DNA from: JBOCEF01 sp050586345 | GTDB lineage: Bacteria > Pseudomonadota > Alphaproteobacteria > Rhodobacterales > Rhodobacteraceae | Length of the DNA stretch: 64,000 nucleotides | Direction of reading: 5' to 3' | NCBI RefSeq assembly: GCF_050586345.1 | Contig: NZ_JBOCEF010000012.1 | Location: 1-64,000 of the forward strand | In this document: piece after piece, positions 8,948 to 17,636 of the stretch | Position numbering within the stretch: position 1 is the first letter of the stretch | How the letters are laid out: every line of letters begins with the position of its first letter | Notes under the pieces: model-generated | Database searches by the model: none | Told to the model about the DNA's origin: nothing | What the model saw: the letters and a program-made list of their open reading frames with translations, nothing else | Position numbers and translations under genes: made by a program

Positions 8948-9733
8948 TCAGGCCACCGGCTGCGAGAAGAGGGCGTGGCGGATATGGGCGGCGAGCTCGT
9001 TGAAACGCGGGTCCGACAGCGTGGCCATGGAGCGGGGGCGGGGGAAGGGCAGGGGGATCTCCTCGCGCACCGAGCCGGGGCGGCCGGTCATGACGATCAG
9101 CCGGTCCGAAAGCAGCAGCGCCTCGGGGATCGAGTGGGTGATGAAGAGGACGGTCTTGGGCCGCTCGGCCCAGATGCGCAGCAGCTCGAAGCTCATCTCG
9201 TCGCGCGTCAGGGCGTCGAGGGCGCTGAACGGCTCGTCCATCAGCAGGATCTCGGGGTCGAGGAGCAGCGCGCGGGCGATGGCGGCGCGCTGCTGCATGC
9301 CGCCCGACAGCTCGTCCGGGCGCCGGTCTGCGAAATCCTTCAGGCCCACCAGCTCCAGCAGCGCCTCGGCGCGGGTCCGGTCCTCCCGCGTCACCACGCC
9401 GAACTTGTGCTTCTTCGGGAAGGTCACGTTCTGCGCGATGGTCAGCCACGGCAGCAGTGTCGGCTTCTGGAACACGATGCCGATCTCGTCCCGCGGACCG
9501 TGCACCGGGTCGCCGTTGATCTCGATGACCCCTTCCGTGGGCGCGATGAGGCCCGAGAGCAGCCGCAGCAGGGTGGATTTCCCGCAGCCCGACGGCCCGA
9601 GCACCGAGACGAATTCATGCTGCGCGGTGGAGAAGGACAGGTCCTCGAGCGCGCGCACCGGGCGGCCGTCCCCGGTCGTGAAGACCTGGCCGACGCCCTT
9701 GAAGGCGATGGAGGGAACGGGAGCAGGCGGCAT
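8948..9733 (-). CDS. ABC transporter ATP-binding protein (SsuB/TauB-type)
   Basis: 261 residues from the ATG at 9731-9733. Walker A is GPSGCGKSTLLR, the signature is LSGGMQQR, and Walker B is ILLMDEPFSALD followed by the H-loop FITHSIPEAL. The open frame runs further upstream but overlaps the binding-protein gene and shows no domain. The 53-bp spacing from the preceding stop is the largest inside this operon. Confidence 0.92.
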   Translation of the reverse strand: MPPAPVPSIAFKGVGQVFTTGDGRPVRALEDLSFSTAQHEFVSVLGPSGCGKSTLLRLLSGLIAPTEGVIEINGDPVHGPRDEIGIVFQKPTLLPWLTIAQNVTFPKKHKFGVVTREDRTRAEALLELVGLKDFADRRPDELSGGMQQRAAIARALLLDPEILLMDEPFSALDALTRDEMSFELLRIWAERPKTVLFITHSIPEALLLSDRLIVMTGRPGSVREEIPLPFPRPRSMATLSDPRFNELAAHIRHALFSQPVA

Positions 9734-9786
9734 GGCGGTCTTTCCGGCTGGCGCGCGGGGGGCGCGGCGGCCCCCCGCGGCGCGGG

Positions 9787-10761
9787 TCACTTGGCGACGA
9801 CGGTCGAGAGGTCGAGCGCATCTTCCGGCAGGCCCTGCGCCTTCGACACCCAGGCCCAGGAGGTCGCGAGCCGCGCATCGGTGATCGCGCCCATGCCGTC
9901 GGCCTCGGTGATCTCGTTGACCATCAGCGGGATCGAGGCGGTCCACTGGTCGATGGCGATGTCCACGTCCACCTCGGGCACCATCGCCTTCAGCGCCTCG
10001 GCCGCGGCCTTGGGGTCGGCGATGGCGGCGGCGGTCGCCTCCTGGTAGGCGGCGAGCAGGCGGTCGACGACCTCGGGGTTCTCGGCCAGGTATGTCTCGG
10101 ACACGAACAGCGACAGCCCGTAGCCCTCGTAGCCGTAATCGGACCAGGCGTGGGACTTGAAGGTCTTGCCGGCCTGGTCGAGCGTCGCCGAGATCGCCGG
10201 CGCCACCGTCAGCCAGTTGATCGTCGCATCCACCCGCCCCGCGGCCAGCATCGGCCCGAGCGCGCCCGGATCGACCTTCAGCACCTCGACCGAGGCCGGG
10301 TCGACGCCGATGCTCTCCAGCACCAGCGGCCAGGAGACGTTGGAGGAGGAGAAGGTGGCGGTGGCGATCTTCTTGCCCGCGACATCGGCCAGCTTCTCGA
10401 TCCCCGAGCCTTCATAGGTGAAGATCGCGTCGGGCTGCTTGGTATAGATCGAGGCGAGCGCCTTCACCGGCACCTCGCCCCCCGCCTTGGCCTGGAGCAG
10501 CGCCGACAGGCCCCCGGTCCCGACGTCGGCGGTGCCGGTGGCCAGCTTGGTCACAACGTCCGAGGACCCGCGGCCGACCATGACGGTGACGTCGAGGTCG
10601 TGCTTGGCGAAGATCCCCGACTGGACCCCGTAATAGACCGCCGCCTTGTCGCCCGCGGGCAGCCAGTCGATCATGAAGGACACCTCGTCGGCGGCGAGGG
10701 CCGGGAACGCGGCGCAGGAGGCGAGGAGCGCGCCGAGGGCGCGGCTGCGAAGAAGGCTCAT
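9787..10761 (-). CDS. ABC transporter substrate-binding protein (NMT1/THI5-like)
   Basis: 324 residues with a cleavable signal peptide ending ...AFPALAADE. The mature part has the periplasmic binding protein type 2 fold of the NMT1/ThiY/SsuA group (FMIDWLPAGDKAAVYYGV, GTADVGTGG). NMT1 relatives often carry pyrimidine-like ligands, which fits the deaminase and molybdenum hydroxylase downstream, but the ligand is inferred. The start overlaps the hydrolase stop as ATGA (10758-10761). Confidence 0.92.
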   Translation of the reverse strand: MSLLRSRALGALLASCAAFPALAADEVSFMIDWLPAGDKAAVYYGVQSGIFAKHDLDVTVMVGRGSSDVVTKLATGTADVGTGGLSALLQAKAGGEVPVKALASIYTKQPDAIFTYEGSGIEKLADVAGKKIATATFSSSNVSWPLVLESIGVDPASVEVLKVDPGALGPMLAAGRVDATINWLTVAPAISATLDQAGKTFKSHAWSDYGYEGYGLSLFVSETYLAENPEVVDRLLAAYQEATAAAIADPKAAAEALKAMVPEVDVDIAIDQWTASIPLMVNEITEADGMGAITDARLATSWAWVSKAQGLPEDALDLSTVVAK

Positions 10762-11546
10762 TTCAGGGTCTCCATCGTGGTCTGGGTCACGGGTGTGGGC
10801 TCCGCGCCGGGATCGGCGAGGAAGGGCAGGATCGCCTCGGCCAGAAGGTCCGGGGCGGAGAGTTGCGGCGCATGGCCGGTCGGAAGGCGCAGGACCTCGG
10901 CGCCGGGGGACAGCTCGATCATCCGGCGCTGCATCTCGGGGCGCACGGCGCGGTCCTCGTCGGCGATGACGTAAAGGCGCGGCACGCGGCCGAAGCGGGC
11001 GGGCGTCAGGGTCGCGGCCAGGGCGCGGCCGGCTTCGGGCTGGGGCGTCAGGCGGTGGGCGGCGGTCTCGGCCACCTCGGCCGGGCAGTCGTTGAAGAAG
11101 ATCGCCATCGCCGCCTCGGGCGGGGCGACGGAGGCGGCGCCGTCCGCGGTCCAGTTCAGGTGCGGGCCGATCCCGGCCATGCCGCGCGCGGCGGCGTCCT
11201 CGGCGGCGAGCAGGTCCGCGAAGCCCATGCCCGAGGGCAGCATCATCCCCGCGACATAGACGAGGCGGGAGATGCGCTCGGGGAACGCCTCGGCCGCCGC
11301 GGAAATGGCGACGCCGCCGCCCGAATGGCCGATCAGCGCCGCTTGGCCGCCGAGCGCGTCCAGCGCCGCCTCGATCCGCGCAAGCTGTTGCGGCAGGCCC
11401 GGGTCTTCGCCGGGGCCCATGTCGGGATCGGGGCGCAGGTCGACGGCGACGGTGCGGATCCCCGCCGCCTCGAGCAGCGGCGCGAACCGGTCCCAGACCC
11501 AGGGCCCCGCCCAGGCGCCATGCACCAGGATCGCGGCCTCAGGCAT
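10758..11546 (-). CDS. Alpha/beta hydrolase (esterase/amidase-like)
   Basis: 262 residues. The oxyanion region is VHGAWAGPWVW, the nucleophile elbow is IGHSGGG (Ser), and the probable catalytic His lies in PTGHAPQLSAPDLL. This resembles the small single-domain esterases of the MES/salicylate-esterase type. It overlaps the dioxygenase stop by 8 bases. In this operon it may cleave an ester, amide or ring-opened product. The substrate is unknown. Confidence 0.85.
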   Translation of the reverse strand: MPEAAILVHGAWAGPWVWDRFAPLLEAAGIRTVAVDLRPDPDMGPGEDPGLPQQLARIEAALDALGGQAALIGHSGGGVAISAAAEAFPERISRLVYVAGMMLPSGMGFADLLAAEDAAARGMAGIGPHLNWTADGAASVAPPEAAMAIFFNDCPAEVAETAAHRLTPQPEAGRALAATLTPARFGRVPRLYVIADEDRAVRPEMQRRMIELSPGAEVLRLPTGHAPQLSAPDLLAEAILPFLADPGAEPTPVTQTTMETLK

Positions 11547-12561
11547 AGGTCCTCCGGTACATCTCCTGGATATGGCCCTCGACGGTGGTCGGGGGGTATT
11601 TCGGGGCCTCCCCGGGGGCGAGGCAGCCGGGCAGGGCCGTCACCTCGACGTCCGGGTTCCCGACATAGAAGAAGGGGATCGAGTAGCGTTCCTTGCCGGA
11701 GCTGTTGACCACCCGGTGCAGGGTCGAGCGGTAGCGGTCATTGGTCCAGCGGGCGATCATGTCGCCGAGGTTGATGACGAAGGTCCCCGGGATCGGCGCG
11801 GCGGCGATCCAGCTGTCGGTCTTGTTGTCGAAGACCTGCAGCCCGCCATTGTCGTCCTGCAGCAGCAGCGTGAGGCCGCCGAAATCGGTATGGGCGCCCG
11901 CCCCGCGCTCTCCCGCGGCGCCGGTCGCGGGCGGGTAATGCAGCAGCCGCAGGGTGGCGAGCGGGTCTCGGCAGAACGCGTCGAAATGATCCTCCGGCAG
12001 GTCCAGCGACAGGGCGATGCCGCGCATCAGCCGCTCCCCGAGGTCCTGCATCGCGGCGAAATAGGCGCGCATCACCGGGCGGAACCCGGGCTGGTCCCGG
12101 GGCCAGAGGTTCGGCCCGCGGTTGAAGCGCCCCGCGGCGACGCGCGGGTCGTCCTCGGGAAGCTCGAGGCCGATATAGAACCCCTCCTTGCGGTCCGGCC
12201 CGGCCCCGGCCTCGAGGGTCTGGCCCCCGAGGCGCTCATAGCCCCGGTTGCAGGGCGAGAGGGCCTTGTCCACGGCCAGCTTCTCCGCCTCGGGGCGGTC
12301 GAAGAAGGCGCGGGTCTCGGCGAAGGCGGCGTCGACCAGGCCCTGCGGGATGCCGTGCCCGGCGCAGTAGAAGAACCCCTTGTCGAGGCAGGCGGCGCGC
12401 AGCGCGGCGCCGGTGGCGGCCCGCGCGGCGGGGTCCGAGGAGGAGAGGGCCGAGACGTCGATCACCGGCAGCGCCGCCGCGTCCACCGCGCGGGCGGAAA
12501 GGTCTGCGGAGCGGGCGCCGGGGGCGGGGGCTGCGACGGGGGTTGCGGCGGGGTCGGGCAT
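11539..12561 (-). CDS. Isopenicillin-N-synthase-like 2-oxoglutarate/Fe(II) dioxygenase
   Basis: 340 residues. The iron triad is His224 and Asp226 (HTDFGG) plus His282 (STLHRVVN), and the co-substrate motif is Arg292-x-Ser294 (RYSIPFF). The DIOX_N domain covers about residues 30-150. First gene of the nine-gene catabolic operon. Members of this family hydroxylate, demethylate or open rings, and some bacterial and fungal relatives act on purines and pyrimidines; the exact reaction here is not readable. Confidence 0.9.
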   Translation of the reverse strand: MPDPAATPVAAPAPGARSADLSARAVDAAALPVIDVSALSSSDPAARAATGAALRAACLDKGFFYCAGHGIPQGLVDAAFAETRAFFDRPEAEKLAVDKALSPCNRGYERLGGQTLEAGAGPDRKEGFYIGLELPEDDPRVAAGRFNRGPNLWPRDQPGFRPVMRAYFAAMQDLGERLMRGIALSLDLPEDHFDAFCRDPLATLRLLHYPPATGAAGERGAGAHTDFGGLTLLLQDDNGGLQVFDNKTDSWIAAAPIPGTFVINLGDMIARWTNDRYRSTLHRVVNSSGKERYSIPFFYVGNPDVEVTALPGCLAPGEAPKYPPTTVEGHIQEMYRRTYA

Positions 12562-12908
12562 CGGCGGCGGCTGGCTCTTCGTTGAATGCTGCGGCGCAAT
12601 GAGACGCTAGCCGCGGCGCAGGTGATCGAAAAAGCGCAGAGTTTCGCGTGGGGCGATGCCGAAAAGGCATCGGGCGCCGCGGGGGTGCGGCAGGCGCGTC
12701 GCTTCGGGCCGCCGGGGCGCGCCCGGCCCCCTCGCCCGACCGCGCCCGGGCGGCGTTTCGCTGTTGGCGGATGTCATGCAAGGCGCGGGGGCGGCCCGCG
12801 CGCGGCGTGGGGGCCGGGCGCCGCGGGGGCGCAGCCCGCGCACGGGCGGCCGAGCGGGAGGCCCTGCGCCTCCCCGAGGGCGCCCGTTCCGCCCCCTCAG
12901 CGCCGCCC
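12562..12908. promoter_or_regulatory. Operon promoter region with a dyad at 12654-12672
   Basis: A 347-bp stretch without a convincing gene between the LysR stop and the dioxygenase start. It contains a perfect 7-bp inverted repeat, CGATGCC-GAAAA-GGCATCG (12654-12672), about 80 bp upstream of the dioxygenase start. It has no T-run, so a regulator site fits better than a terminator. Position and size suit a LysR-type operator; this is inference. Confidence 0.4.
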
Positions 12909-13829
12909 TCAGCCCCCGGGCGCGGCCCCGGAGCGCTGCTCCATCTCCTCGGCCAGCAGCCGCAGGAACAGCTCCACCGGCGCGGGCTGGGCCTGCCCGG
13001 CGCGCACCGTCACCGACAGGTCGCTCCAGATCGGCCCCTTGGCGTCCAGCGGCCGGAACGCCGCCCGGCCCTCGGCGATCGCCTGCTCCAGCCCCAGCGC
13101 GGTCTGGAACCCGATCCCCAGCCCCGCCATCGCCAGCCGCCCGATCAGGTCCACCGAGCTCGCCGTGATCGCCGGCGTCAGCCGCCGCCCCAGCGCCCCC
13201 AGCGGCGCCCGCATCAGCCCGGCGATGGACAGGTCCTCGCCGGCGAAGATCAGCGGATAGGCCGCGCATTGCGCCAGCGTCACGACCTCGCGCGCCGCGA
13301 GCGCGTGGTCGGGGCGCATCACGGCGCCGAGCTTGAAGCTCACCCGCTGCACCTCGCGCAGCTCGGGCGGGGGCACGAGGTTGAAGGCCACGCCGAGATT
13401 CGCCGTCCCCTCGGCCAGCGCCTTGGGAATGGCGGCCGAGCCCATCACCTGCACCCCCACCGTGATCGCCGGCGCCGCCGCGCGCAGCCGCTCCAGCGCC
13501 CCGGGCAGCAGCCCCGCGCAGACGCCCTCCACCGCCGCGATCTCCACGTGCCCGACCCGCGCGCCCTGCAGCGCCAGGATGTCCGAGCGCGCGCGCTCGA
13601 GATCCTGCAGCACGGTGATGACATGGCGGGCCAGAAGCTCCCCCGCCGCGGTCAGCGTCACGCCATGGGCGCGCCGCTCGAACAGGGGCACGCCGACCTC
13701 GTCCTCGAGCTTCAGGATCTGCCGGTTCACCGCCGAGGAGGCCACGTTCAGCCGCCGCGCCGCCTCGCGGATCGAGCCCGCGCGGCGCACGGCCTCGAAG
13801 TAGTGGATGGCGGCGGAGTGGATGCGCAT
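12909..13829 (-). CDS. LysR-family transcriptional regulator of the catabolic operon
   Basis: 306 residues from the ATG at 13827-13829 (MRIHSAAIHYFEAV). The upstream frame is proline/arginine-rich and is not part of the protein. The winged helix covers residues 1-60 (AVRRAGSIREAARRLNVASS), followed by a LysR substrate-binding domain. It lies directly upstream of and in the same direction as the nine-gene operon, so it probably senses that pathway's inducer. Co-directional placement is less common than divergence for LysR genes. Confidence 0.9.
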   Translation of the reverse strand: MRIHSAAIHYFEAVRRAGSIREAARRLNVASSAVNRQILKLEDEVGVPLFERRAHGVTLTAAGELLARHVITVLQDLERARSDILALQGARVGHVEIAAVEGVCAGLLPGALERLRAAAPAITVGVQVMGSAAIPKALAEGTANLGVAFNLVPPPELREVQRVSFKLGAVMRPDHALAAREVVTLAQCAAYPLIFAGEDLSIAGLMRAPLGALGRRLTPAITASSVDLIGRLAMAGLGIGFQTALGLEQAIAEGRAAFRPLDAKGPIWSDLSVTVRAGQAQPAPVELFLRLLAEEMEQRSGAAPGG

Positions 13830-14189
13830 CGGCGGGCCTGCGGCGGAGCGGGGTGGGGGAGGGGGCGGGGCGGAGAGGGGGCGGGGCGGAGAGGGGGCCA
13901 GCCTAGCGCCGCCCGCGGGGCGCGGCGAGGGGCGCGCGCGCCGCGGGGGCGGGTGGGCAGGGTTTCTTACCCTGTTCATCCATCGCGTGTGTTTCGGGAT
14001 GAAATCACCCAAGAGTTTTCTATTTATCGGCGTATTCGCCCCACTTTCGCCGGGCCCGCCTGTAAAGTGTTCTTCACTTATTCATCCAGCGTTTCGCGGC
14101 CCCCGAGTCCCGTCTCGCCCGCCGCCCCATCGGCGGCCGGGGCGCGGGGGCCATGGAGCGCCCTGCATTCCAGGACCGAGGAGCGGCCC
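13830..14189. promoter_or_regulatory. Divergent intergenic region with two dyads in a 19-bp direct repeat
   Basis: 360 bp between the LysR start and the FG-GAP gene. The part next to LysR is almost pure G+C; 13960-14090 is locally AT-rich. CAGGGT-TTCTT-ACCCTG (13958-13974) and AAGTG-TTCTT-CACTT (14065-14079) share the TTCTT spacer, and each is followed by TTCATCCA. The 19-bp windows 13964-13982 and 14070-14088 match at 15 positions. This fits two copies of one regulator site. A GAGGAG ribosome-binding site lies at 14178-14183. Confidence 0.45.
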
Positions 14190-17100
14190 ATGACCTTCTT
14201 CCCACAGGTTTTCGACATCAACACCCTGAACGGCCTCAACGGCTTCACCCTGGAGGGGATCGACCCGAACTACGCCTCGGGCGTGAATTCGGGCTGGTCC
14301 GTGTCTTCGGCCGGGGACATGAACGGCGACGGGATCGACGATTTCGTCGTCGGCGTCCGCGACCAGGCCTGGGGCCCGGCGGGGAGCTCGGTCAATTACG
14401 GCGCCGGCGCCCTCTATGTCGTGTTCGGGTCCCAGGCGGGGGTCCCGTCCAATTTCAACCCGTTCAGCTTCGACGGCTCCAACGGCTTCGTCGTCTCGGG
14501 CGTGCGGAACAATCTCGGCCTCGGGACCTCGGTCGACGCCATCGGCGATTTCAACGAGGACGGCTATGACGACATCGTCGTCGGCACCGTCGCCTTCTCG
14601 GCGGGCTACGCCGTGCCGGGCGAGGCCTTCGTGCTGTTCGGCCGCCCCGATGGCGGCTTCGCCCCCGAGGTCGACATCAACGCGCTGGCCCCGGGGCAGG
14701 GGTTCCGGGCGCTCGATTCCAATCCCGGCATTCCCGGCCAGCTGGGGGTCGAGGTCGCGGGGATCGGCGATTTCAACAATGACGGCGTCCCGGACGTCGC
14801 CATCACCGAGCACAAGGCCTACAACCCGTGGAATGTCGGGACGGGCAGCAGCGGCGAGGAAGGCGCGGTCCACATCCTGTTCGGCGGCGCGGGCAACGTG
14901 CCGATGACCGCTCCGACGCCCGGCGCCACCCCTGTCGTCTATCCCTACAGCCATACCGGCGTGCCGGGGCCGTCCTCCTCCAGCTCGCTCAGCTGGTTCG
15001 GCCCGATCGAGCATGGCGGCATGGCGACCCGCGTCGCGGGCGGCGATTTCAACGGCGACGGCGCGGACGACATGATCATGACCGCCCCCGGCGCGCCCTT
15101 CCGCACGCCGTCCCAGTACAACGTCTACATCACCTTCGGCGGGACCTTCCCCGCGCCGACCCGCGCGGTGGCGAGCCCCATCACCTCCTCCCCCGGGATG
15201 GCGATCAATATCGGCCACCCGGACATGATCGTCGGCTCGGTCGGGGACGTGAACGGCGACGGGTTCGACGACTTCCTGGTCGGCATGTACTCCAGCCCCA
15301 ACACCCCCGAGGGCGTGGGCTCGGTGGCGCTGGTCTACGGCTCGGCCGATCTCGGCTCCCAGCCCATCGACATCTACGGTCTCGACGGAACCGACGGGAT
15401 CGAGATCCTCGGCCCCGGCAATTTCGGCATCGCCGTGGACGGGGCGGGGGACGTCAATGATGACGGCTATGCCGACATCATCATCGGCTCGGCCGGGCTG
15501 ACCCCGGGGGGCGCGGGCAACCCCGACATCTTCAACGCCGCCTTCGTGCTGTTCGGCGGGCCGACCGGGACCATCGGCGGCACGGCGCACAGCAATGGCG
15601 ACTTCTCGGTCAACGACATCAACGGGGTCAATGGCTTCATGGTGTCGGGGACCAGCCCGTTCTCGCCCTCCAACGCCGATGCGCTGGGCTGGTCGGCGTC
15701 CGGCGCGGGGGACGTCAACGGCGACGGGGTGGACGACATCATCATCGGCGCGCCGCAGGCGACCCCGGCGCCCGGCGACTCCTTCCTCGCCCATGCCGGG
15801 CGGACCTATGTCGTCTACGGCAAGAGCGTCGCCGCCCCGCCCCCGCCCGAGATCCTCGAGGCCGGGACGCTGCAGCTCACCACCGCGCCGCAGACCATCA
15901 CCCTGAACCGGGCCTTCGACAACCCCGTCGCCTTCGCCTTCGTCGCCACCGAGAACGGCGCCGACCCGGTCAACGCCCGCATCATCGACGTGGACGGCGC
16001 GACCCTGACCCTGCGCCTGCAGGAACCCGACCACATGGATGGCGGCCACGGGGCCGAGACGGTGCATTACCTGGTGGTCGAGGCGGGGTCCTGGCTCCTC
16101 CCCGACGGCACGATGCTCGAGGCCGGGACGCTCGACACCGCGCGCCTGTCCTCCGCCGGGTTCGAGAGCGTGAGCTTCGACGCAGGCTTCGACGCCGCCC
16201 CCGTGGTGCTGTCGCAGGTGCAGAGTGTGAACGGCGCGAGCTTCATCACCACCCGGATGCAGAACAAGACCGCGACCGGCATCGAGATCGCGATGCAGGA
16301 GGAAGAGGCCCAGAACCCAGGCGGCCACGCGCCGGAGACGGTCGGCTGGCTCGCCATCGACGCGGGCGCCGGGTCGCTCGGCGGCTTCTCCTGGCACGCG
16401 GGGACCGTGGCGGGCGTCGGCCATGACGGCGGGACGGGCGCGGTGTCCTTCCCCGCCGCGGGGGTGCTGGCCGGGATCTCCTCCTTCAACGGCCCCGACA
16501 CGGCCTGGAGCCGCGGCGCGGGCCTCACCTCCGCCGATTTCACCGTCTCGGCCGAGGAGGACCGCAGCTTCGACGCCGAGACCGGCCATGGCGGCGAGGA
16601 TGTCGACTACATCGCCTTCGACGGCGCCTCCCTCGGCCTCGCCGGCGCCCCCCTGCGCGCGATCCTCGAGACGGGGAGCCTGTCGCTCACCAACGCGGCG
16701 CAGACCGTCGCCCTCGGCCGGGCCTTCGACAACCCCGTCGCCTTCGCCTTCGTCGCCTCGGACAACGGCGCGCAGGCGGTGAACGTGCGCATCACCGAAG
16801 TCAGCGGCGCGACCCTCACCCTGCGCTTGCAGGAGCCGAACCACCTTGACGGCGGCCATGGCCCCGAGGACGTGCATTTCGTGGTGGCCGAGGCCGGGTC
16901 CTGGATCCTCGCCGACGGCTCGCGGCTGGAAGTCGGGACGCTGGAGAGCGGGTTGCTGACCTCCTCCGGGTTCGAGAGCGTGTCTTTCGGCGGCGCCTTT
17001 GACGACACCCCCGCCGTGCTGGCGCAGGTGCAGACCATGAACGGGGCCGATTTCGTCACCACGCGGATGCGCGGGCGCGACGCCGCGGGGGTGGAGCTGG

Positions 17101-17477
17101 CGATGCAGGAGGAAGAGGCGCTGAACGGCGGCGGCCACGCGTCCGAGACCATCGGCTGGATGGCGATCGAGCGCGGGACCGCCACCGTCGGCGGCGTCTC
17201 CTGGCAGGCGGGCAGCTTCGGCGGCGTCTCGGATGCCGGGGGCTGCACGCCCTTCGACTTCGCCCCCTCGGGCGCGGTCGTGGGGCTGTCCTCCTATGTC
17301 GGCGCCGACCCGGCCTGGGCGCGGGGCGAATGGGTCGGGACCGGCGGCATGGGCGTGCGGGCGGAAGAAGACCGCAGCGCCGACGCGGAGGTGCTCCACG
17401 CCGCCGAGACCGCCGATTTCTTCGCCTTCAGCGCCCCGGGGCTGATGCTCGGCTACGACGCGTCCCTCTTCGCCTGA
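14190..17477 (+). CDS. FG-GAP (integrin-like) beta-propeller protein with duplicated H-lectin-like module
   Basis: 1095 residues; the ATG at 14190 follows GAGGAG. Seven FG-GAP repeats with calcium-type DxNxDGxxD loops (GDMNGDGIDDFVVG, GDFNEDGYDDIVVG, GDFNNDGVPDVAI, GDFNGDGADDMIM, GDVNGDGFDDFLVG, GDVNDDGYADIIIG, GDVNGDGVDDIIIG) should build one propeller over about residues 30-530. Residues 555-1094 are two copies of a 270-residue unit, each with two beta-sandwich segments (AFDNPVAFAFVA, LRLQEP, DGGHGxExVH, MQEEEA) like the F-N-P-V domains of H-type lectins. No Sec signal is visible and no RTX repeats, so the export route is unclear. A role in adhesion or glycan binding is likely. Confidence 0.85.
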   Translation: MTFFPQVFDINTLNGLNGFTLEGIDPNYASGVNSGWSVSSAGDMNGDGIDDFVVGVRDQAWGPAGSSVNYGAGALYVVFGSQAGVPSNFNPFSFDGSNGFVVSGVRNNLGLGTSVDAIGDFNEDGYDDIVVGTVAFSAGYAVPGEAFVLFGRPDGGFAPEVDINALAPGQGFRALDSNPGIPGQLGVEVAGIGDFNNDGVPDVAITEHKAYNPWNVGTGSSGEEGAVHILFGGAGNVPMTAPTPGATPVVYPYSHTGVPGPSSSSSLSWFGPIEHGGMATRVAGGDFNGDGADDMIMTAPGAPFRTPSQYNVYITFGGTFPAPTRAVASPITSSPGMAINIGHPDMIVGSVGDVNGDGFDDFLVGMYSSPNTPEGVGSVALVYGSADLGSQPIDIYGLDGTDGIEILGPGNFGIAVDGAGDVNDDGYADIIIGSAGLTPGGAGNPDIFNAAFVLFGGPTGTIGGTAHSNGDFSVNDINGVNGFMVSGTSPFSPSNADALGWSASGAGDVNGDGVDDIIIGAPQATPAPGDSFLAHAGRTYVVYGKSVAAPPPPEILEAGTLQLTTAPQTITLNRAFDNPVAFAFVATENGADPVNARIIDVDGATLTLRLQEPDHMDGGHGAETVHYLVVEAGSWLLPDGTMLEAGTLDTARLSSAGFESVSFDAGFDAAPVVLSQVQSVNGASFITTRMQNKTATGIEIAMQEEEAQNPGGHAPETVGWLAIDAGAGSLGGFSWHAGTVAGVGHDGGTGAVSFPAAGVLAGISSFNGPDTAWSRGAGLTSADFTVSAEEDRSFDAETGHGGEDVDYIAFDGASLGLAGAPLRAILETGSLSLTNAAQTVALGRAFDNPVAFAFVASDNGAQAVNVRITEVSGATLTLRLQEPNHLDGGHGPEDVHFVVAEAGSWILADGSRLEVGTLESGLLTSSGFESVSFGGAFDDTPAVLAQVQTMNGADFVTTRMRGRDAAGVELAMQEEEALNGGGHASETIGWMAIERGTATVGGVSWQAGSFGGVSDAGGCTPFDFAPSGAVVGLSSYVGADPAWARGEWVGTGGMGVRAEEDRSADAEVLHAAETADFFAFSAPGLMLGYDASLFA
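15852..16661 (+). repeat. Intragenic 810-bp tandem repeat, copy 1
   Basis: First of two adjacent in-frame units of 270 codons in the FG-GAP gene. Both open with ATCCTCGAG and share near-identical stretches, such as the one around 15910-15950, which recurs around 16720-16760. The pattern implies a tandem duplication of a two-segment lectin-like module. Confidence 0.85.
16662..17471 (+). repeat. Intragenic 810-bp tandem repeat, copy 2
   Basis: Second unit, ending two codons before the stop. The protein copies are clearly homologous but diverged (ILEAGTLQL against ILETGSLSL; EPDHMDGGHG against EPNHLDGGHG), so the duplication is not very recent. Confidence 0.85.
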
Positions 17478-17636
17478 CCCCTGCGCCCCACCCCTGCGCC
17501 CCGGGGCGGCGTTTCGCCATGCGGGCGGCGGCGGGGCTTGATCGCCGCCGCCGCCCGATCCACGCTGGTGCGTCCGCAACCGATGGAAGCGCCGACCGGG
17601 CGCCGACTGGGCGAAGGTCGGACGGGGAGTTCCGCG

